Positions 27,028 through 34,743 of a stretch of 64,000 nucleotides of DNA are shown piece by piece (positions within the stretch are counted from its first letter, which is position 1; every line of letters begins with the position of its first letter). The position numbers were made by a program, and so were the translations under genes. The stretch is from the NCBI RefSeq assembly GCF_003086895.1, contig NZ_CP026004.1:3614674-3678673 (forward strand), in the 5' to 3' direction. Below the pieces are notes generated by a model. That model was not told the origin of the DNA, ran no database searches, and saw only the letters and a list, made by a program, of their open reading frames with translations. This DNA is from Stenotrophomonas sp. ESTM1D_MKCIP4_1 (GTDB lineage: Bacteria; Pseudomonadota; Gammaproteobacteria; Xanthomonadales; Xanthomonadaceae).

Positions 27028-28487
27028 GCCGCTCTGCCTGGACATTCGCATTCCTTCTGCTGACCGTGGCCTGGTCTGTGCTGATGGTCCTCTACGCGAC
27101 CGATCCGACCGAGAGAGCCGGCGCGGCGGCGCTGGTGCCGTGGCTCGGCGGCGTGATTGGGGCCGCGCTTGTCTGCACGGCAGGGTATGCGTTGCAGCAG
27201 GCGTTCCGGTCTCCGGCTGCCCAGGCTCCGGCCCAGCCTCACGCCTCCACCCCATCACCTGTACCCGGCACGCTCTGCATTCGCGCGTGTCATGCCTGGA
27301 TGGCAGGCAGCGCCGCTGCGGAGCTTGCTTCCTCAATTTCGCATCGCAGGCACCCAGTGCCTGCGGAGAACGCAGGCGCGCGCATCGACAATGGCTCTGC
27401 TCAACACGGAATGCAGCTGCAGGTGCAACTGGCTCTGGCCATGGACATGCTTGCAACAGACGTACCCGATGGCGGCCCGCTGCCGATTCTGACACTGGCC
27501 CCTCCCATTACAGAGGCCAGTCGCTATGCCGCCCGGCATTGGCCGGGCCTGATGAAAATGCAATCCGATCAACCTGCCCGTCTACTGCTGCGCGAGCAGG
27601 ATATGGACGGGCTCACACTCGCGCCGCTGATGCAGAACCTGCATCGGATAATGGATGAGACACGGCAACTGGACAGCATCGCGCTACTCAGCGTCGATGG
27701 GCGCCTGATTCGCGGAGACCCGGGCCAGCAAGCGCCTCGACAATCTCCTTGCGACAGCATCGTGCTGTTCTGGATCAGTCGTGAGCATCTGCCGTCGCGT
27801 ATCCGCACCGAAGCCATACCGGGGTCGCGTGTGGATGTAGACGCGTTGCGCATGCCCTATCGTTGGTGGCGGGACGCCATGGAATCGATGATCCCATCGC
27901 GCTTCGCCACACCCGAAACCCACGTTCATCCAAGCTCAACCTGGCACCAGGCCATGTCCGGGGAAATGACCGACGGTGTTCCAGAGCGCGCGGCGGGCAC
28001 CCATGACCCGTGGTACCCCGCGCCGTGGACACACGAACAGGTCGCACAGTGGGACGCTGCGCCTGTGCTGGCATCGCTGCCACATCCGGTCTTCATCCCG
28101 ATCCAGCGGCGCACCGAAGCTCCGGATTCTCATGGCATACAGCAGCAGCGCATTGTGGACGCATGGAACGCGCTTACCACCGCCCTTCCTCAAGGTGCGC
28201 TTCACATCTGGTTCGACAGCCAGGCCGAGCCTGGGTCAATCCGCGCGTTCCGGCGTGCGCTGGCTGGCTTGAGTGAGCCCATCGACCTGGCCGCCCCCGA
28301 ACACGCCACGGATGTTCACACCCAGGTGGGCGCGCTGGGCAGTGGCTCAGGCGCGTCCTCACTGGCGCTGGCCGCCCACAGCGGCGGCAACCATGTGGTC
28401 GTGCTTGCTTCCGCAGAAGGATTACTGCTGCAGCCTGTCCTTGCCCACACCCCATCAGATGTGCCGCTCCACAAGGAAACCGCATGA
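27024..28487 (+). CDS. membrane-anchored T6SS-island protein, possibly Tla3/DUF2875-type lipase adaptor
   Basis: 487 residues. Two transmembrane helices at the N terminus (WTFAFLLLTVAWSVLMVLYA and LVPWLGGVIGAALVCTAGYA) are followed by a proline-rich linker and a large soluble domain (about 85-487). Size, topology and position directly after a Tle-type lipase recall DUF2875/Tla3 proteins, which help load lipase effectors, but I cannot confirm the match from the residues alone. Notable segments are PYRWWRDAMESMIPSRFATP and ALHIWFDSQAEPGSIRAFRR. ATG overlaps the lipase stop and its own stop overlaps the next ATG, so it is translated as part of the island operon. Confidence 0.6.
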   Translation: MSRSAWTFAFLLLTVAWSVLMVLYATDPTERAGAAALVPWLGGVIGAALVCTAGYALQQAFRSPAAQAPAQPHASTPSPVPGTLCIRACHAWMAGSAAAELASSISHRRHPVPAENAGARIDNGSAQHGMQLQVQLALAMDMLATDVPDGGPLPILTLAPPITEASRYAARHWPGLMKMQSDQPARLLLREQDMDGLTLAPLMQNLHRIMDETRQLDSIALLSVDGRLIRGDPGQQAPRQSPCDSIVLFWISREHLPSRIRTEAIPGSRVDVDALRMPYRWWRDAMESMIPSRFATPETHVHPSSTWHQAMSGEMTDGVPERAAGTHDPWYPAPWTHEQVAQWDAAPVLASLPHPVFIPIQRRTEAPDSHGIQQQRIVDAWNALTTALPQGALHIWFDSQAEPGSIRAFRRALAGLSEPIDLAAPEHATDVHTQVGALGSGSGASSLALAAHSGGNHVVVLASAEGLLLQPVLAHTPSDVPLHKETA

Positions 28488-29014
28488 AGAACTACACCAC
28501 GCTGCTTCTGGCGCTGGCACTTCCGTTCACTCTGGCAGCGTGCAGAAGAGAAGCGCCTCAGGCCGTTGAAGCCCCACCCCGCCCCTGGTACGCCCCGGAG
28601 CCCTGGCAGGCGGGTCCCGAAGCCCCGCAGCCTTTGCTTCAAACCGTCTGGAAGCTGAGCCACCTTCCAGTTGACGACCATCACCCCGCTGTCCAGCTGG
28701 TGCCTAAATCCCAGGCAGGCTTTGTCATCTTCGAGGCGGACGGCCGCCGTATCACCGGGTTCGCGGGCTGCCAGCCGCTGACCGGCATCTACCGCCTGCA
28801 TGGCGAAGAAGGTTTGGCCATCGAGGCTGTCGCCCGCACAGGTGCGAGGTGCCACAAGGCAGCGTTCGACACGATCGGTGACCGCTTTGCCACCGCACTC
28901 AGCACCGCAACCGGCTACCGCCTTGGCAAGGACGATGCGGTGCTGGAACTGCTGGACGGCGAGCGCGTGACCGCGACATTGATCTACCGCACGCCCCCTC
29001 CGGGTCGGTGGTGA
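28484..29014 (+). CDS. META-domain (HslJ-like) lipoprotein
   Basis: 176 residues. The signal peptide ends in a clear lipobox (LPFTLAACRR). The mature part has the META fold pattern: LLQTVWKLSHL, GFVIFEADGRRITGFAGCQP, IYRLHGEEGLAIEAV, and LELLDGERVTATLIYR. META/HslJ proteins are envelope proteins linked to stress or antibiotic tolerance. Coupling to the T6SS lipase operon (ATGA overlap with the preceding gene) suggests a role in self-protection or effector handling rather than a housekeeping job (inference). Confidence 0.8.
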   Translation: MKNYTTLLLALALPFTLAACRREAPQAVEAPPRPWYAPEPWQAGPEAPQPLLQTVWKLSHLPVDDHHPAVQLVPKSQAGFVIFEADGRRITGFAGCQPLTGIYRLHGEEGLAIEAVARTGARCHKAAFDTIGDRFATALSTATGYRLGKDDAVLELLDGERVTATLIYRTPPPGRW

Positions 29015-29018
29015 TGCC

Positions 29019-29288
29019 ATGCCTTCCCCCATCTGCCAAGGCGATTCCACCACGGGCGACGGCGAGGTCACCCGCTGCCAGCATGCTTCCACCCACCGCA
29101 TCAATGGGCATCCATTGGCGGTGAAGGGTGACTACGCCAGCTGTTCCCTGCACCCCGGCGAGCACAGTTTCGTCGAGGGCAGCAGCACCCACCTGGCCAA
29201 CGGTCTGCCGATCGTGCTGGAAGGCCACCTGCTCAGCTGCGGCTGCCATGCCATCGCCGGTAAAGCCGCACACATCAAGGTGGAGTGA
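29019..29288 (+). CDS. PAAR-domain T6SS spike-tip protein
   Basis: 89 residues, no signal peptide. It has the short-repeat pattern of PAAR proteins: ICQGDSTTGDGEVTRC, INGHPLAVKGDYASCSLHPG, THLANGLPIVLEGHLLSCGC. The Cys and His residues are placed to bind the tip zinc ion. It starts 4 bases after the META gene and ends the island operon. It would sharpen the VgrG spike encoded at the other end, so the island brings both halves of a tip complex plus cargo. Confidence 0.9.
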   Translation: MPSPICQGDSTTGDGEVTRCQHASTHRINGHPLAVKGDYASCSLHPGEHSFVEGSSTHLANGLPIVLEGHLLSCGCHAIAGKAAHIKVE

Positions 29289-29340
29289 CCACGACCAATA
29301 GCCGACCCGTGCCCCTCCCGGACAGCGTGGATCCACCGTT

Positions 29341-29367
29341 CAGTAGATCCACGCCATGCGTGGATGC
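29341..29367 (+). repeat. SMAG repeat flanking the T6SS island, right copy
   Basis: Identical over 27 bases to 18506-18532 and in the same orientation. GACAGCGTGGATC upstream (29321-29333) is also shared with the left side. Confidence 0.8.
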
Positions 29368-29382
29368 TTCATCCCTACCCGG

Positions 29383-31671
29383 TCAGAACTCCGCCGCCAC
29401 CGTCATGAACACCTGGCGCGGTGCACTGGCATGGATGGCATAACGCGTACCGGTCGGATCGGTCGGTGCGAACGAACTCAGCTGGCCCGCATAGCGCTTG
29501 TTGGTCAGGTTGGTCGCGTTCAACGACACGCGGATGTTGCGCAGGCCCATGCCCGGGCCGAAGTCATAACCGGCACCGGCATCGAAGGTGGTCACGCCCG
29601 GCACCGACTGGTCGTTGGTGTAGGTGTAATAGCGCTTGCCGGTGTACTTGGCGCGCAGGCTGGCGAAGAAGCCATCGCGGTTCCAGCTGATCTCGCTGGA
29701 CGCCATGCGCTGCGGCGTGTCCACGGTGATCTTGCCGGCCACCGGCACGATCGCGCCACCGGAGGTGTAGTTGTCCTCATAGGTGGTCTTGTTCCAGGAC
29801 AGCGCGTTGTACCACTGCAGGCCGTCGACCGGCTTGAGGATGAAGGTCAGCTCGGCGCCATGGCTCTTCACCGAACCCACGTTGATGAAGCGGGTGACGC
29901 ACTCCGGGCGCGTGCCGACTTCGATGCTCGAACACGGGTTGAGCGACAGCAGGCGGTTGTCGAACTTCACGTTGTACGCGGCGATGGAGGCCTGGTACTT
30001 CTCGCCGAAGGTGCGGAAGCCGGCTTCCAGGCTCTTGGACTTCTCCGGTTCCAGACCCGCGCTGGCCGCGAACGATTCCGGCGAGACCTGCAGCGGGCCA
30101 CCGCTGCCGCCGCCGACGAAGGCTGCGATGTTCTCGGCGTACGAAGCAAACAGCTCATTGTTGGCGTTGAGCTTGAAGCCCAGGCCGACCTGCGGCAGCA
30201 CCGATTCCTTGGCGGTCAGCGTGCCCGAGGCGATGCTGGTTTCCACGCCGGATTTCGCGGTGGCGCGCATGCGCGTGTTCGGGCTCTTGATGCCCACGTC
30301 CACGGTCAGGCGCTGGTCGAGGAAGCGCATGCGGTCCTGCACGTAGAACTGCTGCGTGCGGATGTCGAAGTCCTGGTTGAACAGCAGGCGGTCCGGATTC
30401 TTCAGGTACAGATCATCCAGGAACGGGCCACTGATGTAGTAGAAATTGCGCGACACGTTGTGGTCGTTCTGCTCGTACCACAGGCCGGCTTCCAGCTCGT
30501 GGATGCCCACCTGCCACGACACCGCAGCGGTCAGGCCATCGCGGTTGATGGTGTAGTTGGTGCTGCGGATGGAGATCGGCAGCATGCGATCGGTACCCGG
30601 GTAGGACGGCTGGCCCGGTGCCCACCAGTGGCCCTGCCCGCGGTTGTCATGGTGATAGGCCACCAGCTTCAGGCGGCCCTGCTCGCCCAGGCGCAGGTCG
30701 GCATCGACCGAGTACAGGTTGTCATCGCGCAGCGCGCGGCTCTGGTAGTAGGCATCGTCGATGCTGTTGACGCCGCCGCTGAACTGGCACTTGGCCGGAT
30801 CGCGCGTGCCGGGGGCGCACCAGGCGGCCGCGACGGCACGGTCCCAGTCCGGCGCGTAGATGTTCCAATCCCAGCCCAGGCCGCGGGCCAGCATGTCCTT
30901 GGACAGATAGGCATAGTTGGCCTGGCTGGCGCGCGAGGTAGCGACGAACGCGCCGAAACGGTGGTCGCCCACGTTCCACACCGCCTTGGCGTTGAACTGG
31001 CGGGTCGTCTGGTTCTGGTACGGCGCGGCCCACATGTCCTGGTCCTGGTGGACACCGGAGACATAGGCGGAGAAGCCGTTGATGTCGCCGGTATCCACGC
31101 GCAGGTAGCCGCGGCGCTGGTTGTTATCGCCGACGGTGACGCTGGCGCGGCCGCCGAATTCAGTGGACGGGTCCATCGAGAAGTACTGGATGGTGCCGCC
31201 CAGGTTGCTGGTGGAGGCGACGCCCAGTGAACCGATGCCCTGCGACAGTTCAGCGCCGGCGAGGTTCTCGGCGATCAGTGCGCGGGCGATGCTCAGGCCG
31301 TTGTAGTTGCCATAGCTGTTGTCGCCCAGCGGGATGCCATCAAGCGTGTAGCCGAGGCGGCTCTTGTCGAAGCCGCGCAGGCTGATGGTCTGCGATTCCT
31401 CGTTCGCGCCAAAGGCATCATTGGACTGCACCGATACGCCCGGCAGGCGGTCGAGGATCTTCTGGCCGCTGGTGCCCGGCGGCAGTACCTGTTTGTCCAC
31501 GGCGGTGATGCGCTGCACCTGGCGGGTTTCGCCCTGGCCGATGACGGACACTGTGTCGAGCGTCTGTGCGCTCAGCGTGGCGTCGGCGGTGGCATCGGTG
31601 GTTTCGGCGGCATGGGCGCTGGCAGCGGAGAGCGCGATCGCCACGGCGATCGTGAGGTATCGGGTCTGCAT
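29383..31671 (-). CDS. TonB-dependent outer-membrane receptor
   Basis: 762 residues. The signal peptide (MQTRYLTIAVAIALSAASAH) is followed by a plug domain (about 35-150; TVSVIGQ TonB-box region, KILDRLPGVSVQ, ISLRGFDKSRLGYTLDGIPL) and a beta-barrel ending in an aromatic (VAAEF). It imports a siderophore, cobalamin, sugar or other bulky ligand using TonB energy; the ligand is unknown. No regulator, transporter or FecR gene is adjacent, so the substrate cannot be inferred from context. An in-frame ATG five codons upstream (31686) is an alternative start. Confidence 0.92.
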   Translation of the reverse strand: MQTRYLTIAVAIALSAASAHAAETTDATADATLSAQTLDTVSVIGQGETRQVQRITAVDKQVLPPGTSGQKILDRLPGVSVQSNDAFGANEESQTISLRGFDKSRLGYTLDGIPLGDNSYGNYNGLSIARALIAENLAGAELSQGIGSLGVASTSNLGGTIQYFSMDPSTEFGGRASVTVGDNNQRRGYLRVDTGDINGFSAYVSGVHQDQDMWAAPYQNQTTRQFNAKAVWNVGDHRFGAFVATSRASQANYAYLSKDMLARGLGWDWNIYAPDWDRAVAAAWCAPGTRDPAKCQFSGGVNSIDDAYYQSRALRDDNLYSVDADLRLGEQGRLKLVAYHHDNRGQGHWWAPGQPSYPGTDRMLPISIRSTNYTINRDGLTAAVSWQVGIHELEAGLWYEQNDHNVSRNFYYISGPFLDDLYLKNPDRLLFNQDFDIRTQQFYVQDRMRFLDQRLTVDVGIKSPNTRMRATAKSGVETSIASGTLTAKESVLPQVGLGFKLNANNELFASYAENIAAFVGGGSGGPLQVSPESFAASAGLEPEKSKSLEAGFRTFGEKYQASIAAYNVKFDNRLLSLNPCSSIEVGTRPECVTRFINVGSVKSHGAELTFILKPVDGLQWYNALSWNKTTYEDNYTSGGAIVPVAGKITVDTPQRMASSEISWNRDGFFASLRAKYTGKRYYTYTNDQSVPGVTTFDAGAGYDFGPGMGLRNIRVSLNATNLTNKRYAGQLSSFAPTDPTGTRYAIHASAPRQVFMTVAAEF

Positions 31672-32070
31672 GTAGATCCATTGCATGGGGGAAGTCCGCC
31701 GCAGCTCGGTACGGCGCGCGGCCACTATGCAAAGGGAAGATGAAAGGTTTTTTACGAAGTCGCGCGGGTGTTGCGGGCAGTGACGCGCGTCTCATTCGTG
31801 GGTTTTTTCGGCAGGGCTGCGCCCTGCACCTGCTCAACGTCAACGTCAACGTCAACGTCAAAAGACTGCATCCCGTGGGATGGCGGGGCACTGTGGATTT
31901 GCGGGAACGCCGTTAACCCGTCCATGGGGGCTTGGTCGCCGCATCCATGCGGCTCACACCCCGCAAACCCACAGTGCCCCGCCTTCGACAGTTGCTCGCA
32001 ATCTGTTGGAATGGCACGGGGTCGGATCCCGTTGCTGGGCAACGGGCTCTGACCCCGGCTCTGAATGCCT
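31672..32070. other. 399-base intergenic region with several repeats
   Basis: No gene is supported here. It holds the TonB-receptor promoter on the minus strand side. It also has four tandem CAACGT hexamers (31835-31858), a 24-base inverted repeat with one mismatch (31882-31905 and 31960-31983, sharing GGCGGGGCACTGTGG) and a palindrome of the GGTCGGATCCC...GGGCTCTGACC type (about 32020-32056) also seen near 39.3 and 60.1 kb. Confidence 0.7.
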
Positions 32071-33324
32071 TTACTCCGGCGCCAGCTGGTCCATCCGTAT
32101 GCGGTTGGCGAACAGCGAGAACGCCAGCATGCCCGCCAGCCCGTTGGCCCGGCTGACCCAGTGCGGCAGCCAGCGCGGGGGCTTCAGCACACCGGCCTCG
32201 AACAGCGGCGCGAAGGTGATCGCATCGGTCAGGCTCATCTTGCCGGCAAACAGCCAGCGGCAGACCTGCAGGCGATCTTCGGCCAGCATGTGGCGGAAGA
32301 AGGTGTGTACCGACACCAGCCCGCGCAGATACACCGTGTCCTTGGTGAAGGCCAGGCCGCCGCTCGGTGGTACACCGCGGAACACGCGCTGCGCCGAGGC
32401 GAAACTCTCCTCCGGATTCTGCCCGGCATCGCAGAAGTAGCGGTACACCTCGATGAAATCCGCACCTTCGCGCGCCATCGCGATGGCTTCGGTACGCAGG
32501 CTGATGCGCTTCAGCCGCTCGATGTCGATGCTGCCGGTGATCTGCTCGGCAAACGTGGCCAGGCCTTCCTGGGTGGCGGTCACCCGCGGCGACGACAGCG
32601 CCAGGCTCGGCAGCACCGGTTGTTCGCGGCCGTTCAAGGCGGTCAGCGAATGCACCAGCGCTTCGTGGTGGAACAGCTGCGCGCGGTCGTAGGCGCTGAA
32701 GCGCGCGGTGGTGCGCAGGCGGATGCGGGTCGGCCCAGCCGCGGCCTTCGACACCAGATCCGGATCCAGCTGCACCTGGATGATGCGCGACTCGAAGAAG
32801 CCGTCGAGATCATTCTGCAGCTGCAGCTGCAGGGCAATGGCCGACACGGGTACCTGCTCTTCCGGTGCGAGCAGTTCGCTGTCCAGTTCACTGGCGATCT
32901 GGATGAAGTGGCGGGCGGCCTCGCGCGTGCTCGGGCCGTTGCCCGGCAGCGGCTGTTCCGGCGCACCGAACAACTGCACCGAACAGCGATCCACCGCGGC
33001 CGTGCCAAGGCCTTCCAGCAGCTGTGCTGCCAGGTCCCAGCTCTGTGCGGACTGCTGCACGTAGTGCCCCAGCGGATGGGCCGTGTCGCACTCTGCGGCG
33101 ATGGCGGCCAGTGCGCGGCGTTCCTCGCTGAAGTCGAGCCGGGGATAATCCACCTTCGGCAGGACAGGCTGGCCGCGGGCCACGCTTTCCAGGAACGGTG
33201 CCTGCACCGTTGCCGGCCAGCTGGTCAGCCCCAGCAGGCGGATGCCGCCCACGGCCTCGACCAGTCGCGCGTCGAGTGCCGCATGGTGGGCCACGTCATG
33301 GTCCAGCGTCGCCGTCGTTTCCAT
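32071..33324 (-). CDS. flavohemoglobin expression-modulating QEGLA-motif protein (DUF1704)
   Basis: 417 residues, cytoplasmic. It carries the name-giving motif TATQEGLATFAEQ, which looks like a zinc-peptidase-like HExxH variant with Gln replacing His, and a preceding HHEALVHSLTALNGREQPVL segment typical of DUF1704. The family is linked to flavohemoglobin expression in other gammaproteobacteria, but its mechanism is not established. ATG at 33324 is chosen; an in-frame ATG 51 bases upstream is possible, and neither has a strong ribosome site. No flavohemoglobin gene lies in the window. Confidence 0.85.
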   Translation of the reverse strand: METTATLDHDVAHHAALDARLVEAVGGIRLLGLTSWPATVQAPFLESVARGQPVLPKVDYPRLDFSEERRALAAIAAECDTAHPLGHYVQQSAQSWDLAAQLLEGLGTAAVDRCSVQLFGAPEQPLPGNGPSTREAARHFIQIASELDSELLAPEEQVPVSAIALQLQLQNDLDGFFESRIIQVQLDPDLVSKAAAGPTRIRLRTTARFSAYDRAQLFHHEALVHSLTALNGREQPVLPSLALSSPRVTATQEGLATFAEQITGSIDIERLKRISLRTEAIAMAREGADFIEVYRYFCDAGQNPEESFASAQRVFRGVPPSGGLAFTKDTVYLRGLVSVHTFFRHMLAEDRLQVCRWLFAGKMSLTDAITFAPLFEAGVLKPPRWLPHWVSRANGLAGMLAFSLFANRIRMDQLAPE

Positions 33325-33389
33325 GGGCGGACTATAGCGCGCCACGGTGGAGGCGGCGGTATCGCGGGGATGCACACCCGCCGGTCCGG

Positions 33390-33547
33390 TAGCGTCGACT
33401 GGCGGTAGAGTCGACTGTTAGTCGACTAACTGTTAGTCCACTACGAAACGCCGCGCGATGATTTCCGTCGAAGAGTAGTCGACTAACAGTCGACTCTACC
33501 GTCAGTCGACTCTACCGTCAGTCGACGCTACCGTCAGTCGCTGCTAC
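33390..33547. repeat. cluster of GTAG/GTCGACT REP units, ending in a 16-base tandem array
   Basis: Units of the form GTAG(A/C)GTCGACTGAC occur on both strands. On the minus strand four GTAG heads at 33544-33547, 33528-33531, 33512-33515 and 33496-33499 are spaced exactly 16 bases. The first overlaps the rsgA TAG stop. Confidence 0.8.
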
Positions 33548-34644
33548 CGCCGGCGGTTCTTGTTCACCGGGCGGAACTGCTGGCCCTTGCCCTTCCTGCC
33601 GCCGCGCTCCTGCGCGGTTTCGGCCTGGCGCACGGCCAGCTTGGCTGCCGCAGCAGCCACTTCTTCCTTCAGCTTGAAGTAGTTCTGCAGCCGGCTCTCT
33701 TCAATCTCACCGGCATCGATGGCCGCGCGTACGGCGCATCCCGGCTCCTGCTGGTGCATGCAATCGTTGAAGCGGCACTGCGCAGCCAATGCCTCGATAT
33801 CGGCGAAACCGCCTTCGGACAGCGTTTCTTCGCCGGTCGGCTTCAGCTCGCGCATGCCCGGTGTGTCGATCAGGCACGCGCCCATCGGCAGCGGCATCAA
33901 GGCACGGTGGGTGGTGGTGTGGCGGCCGCGCGAATCGTTGGCGCGCACCGCATTGGTTTTCATCCGCTGCTCGCCCAGCAGAGTATTGGTCAACGTGGAT
34001 TTGCCGGCACCCGACGAACCCACCAGCACCACCGTGCGGCCGGGGCCCAGCCACGGTTCCAGTACGGACACGCTGTCGGCATCCAGGCCGTTGATCGCGT
34101 GCAGGGCGATACCCTGCATCTCCAGCTCCTCCAGCACCGCCAGCGCGTCTTCGCTGTACTCGGTCTGGTCGGCCTTGGTCAGCACCACCACCGGCTCCGC
34201 ACCGCCACCGCCCACCAGCAGCAGGTAGCGTTCGATGCGGCGGGGGTTGAAGTCGGCATCCAGGCCACAGACGATGAACACCGTGTCGATGTTGGCCGCA
34301 ATGACCTGCTGGTGGTAATGCTCACCGGCCGCGCCACGCTTGATGGCCGTACGCCGCGGCAGCAGGGCGACGATGCGGATGCCCTCCAGCAGTACCCAGT
34401 CACCCACCGCCGGCCGTTCATGGCTGGGGAAGCGCGGCCGTTGCCATTCCGGCAGCGACTCGGCCTTGATCGAGGCTTCCGGGCCATCGGCCACGACATA
34501 GTGCGTGCGGTGCTGTTCGATCACCCGCGCCGGGCGGGCCTGCGGGTGCGTGGCCATGGCGGCCTGCCAGTCGGCCTGCTGCGGCGGGCCCGGCCAGGGC
34601 CAGCCGATGGTCTGCAGGGCGTTGAAATCGGGGGTCTGGGTCAT
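33544..34644 (-). CDS. rsgA: ribosome small-subunit GTPase RsgA
   Basis: 366 residues. A circularly permuted GTPase that checks maturation of the 30S subunit. Order: OB-like N-terminal domain (about 40-100), G4 TKAD (156-159), P-loop GSSGAGKST (209-217), G3 DTPGM (260-264), and a zinc knuckle with Cys290, Cys295, His297 and Cys303 (CRFNDCMHQQEPGC). The basic tail (RKGKGQQFRPVNKNRRR) suits RNA binding. The ATG at 34644 is chosen by homology; the frame stays open far upstream through the antisense of the aminotransferase. It is divergent from the alaA-like gene. Confidence 0.95.
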   Translation of the reverse strand: MTQTPDFNALQTIGWPWPGPPQQADWQAAMATHPQARPARVIEQHRTHYVVADGPEASIKAESLPEWQRPRFPSHERPAVGDWVLLEGIRIVALLPRRTAIKRGAAGEHYHQQVIAANIDTVFIVCGLDADFNPRRIERYLLLVGGGGAEPVVVLTKADQTEYSEDALAVLEELEMQGIALHAINGLDADSVSVLEPWLGPGRTVVLVGSSGAGKSTLTNTLLGEQRMKTNAVRANDSRGRHTTTHRALMPLPMGACLIDTPGMRELKPTGEETLSEGGFADIEALAAQCRFNDCMHQQEPGCAVRAAIDAGEIEESRLQNYFKLKEEVAAAAAKLAVRQAETAQERGGRKGKGQQFRPVNKNRRR

Positions 34645-34743
34645 CGCCGCCATTCTAACCGGCCAGATGCCCTGCCAGCCCAGCAGCCGCAGGCCCTGGG
34701 GCCTTGCCATGCATTGCAGCAATTCCGGTAGGATGGAAGCCCC

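Noticed and set aside
29383..31671. Assigning a siderophore or vitamin ligand to the TonB receptor
   Set aside because: No FecR, sigma factor, ABC transporter or Fur-box evidence nearby; motifs alone do not give the ligand.
33496..33547. Regular 16-base repeats that could suggest a CRISPR array
   Set aside because: Units are continuous with no unique spacers, far too short, and carry REP heads; no cas genes are present.
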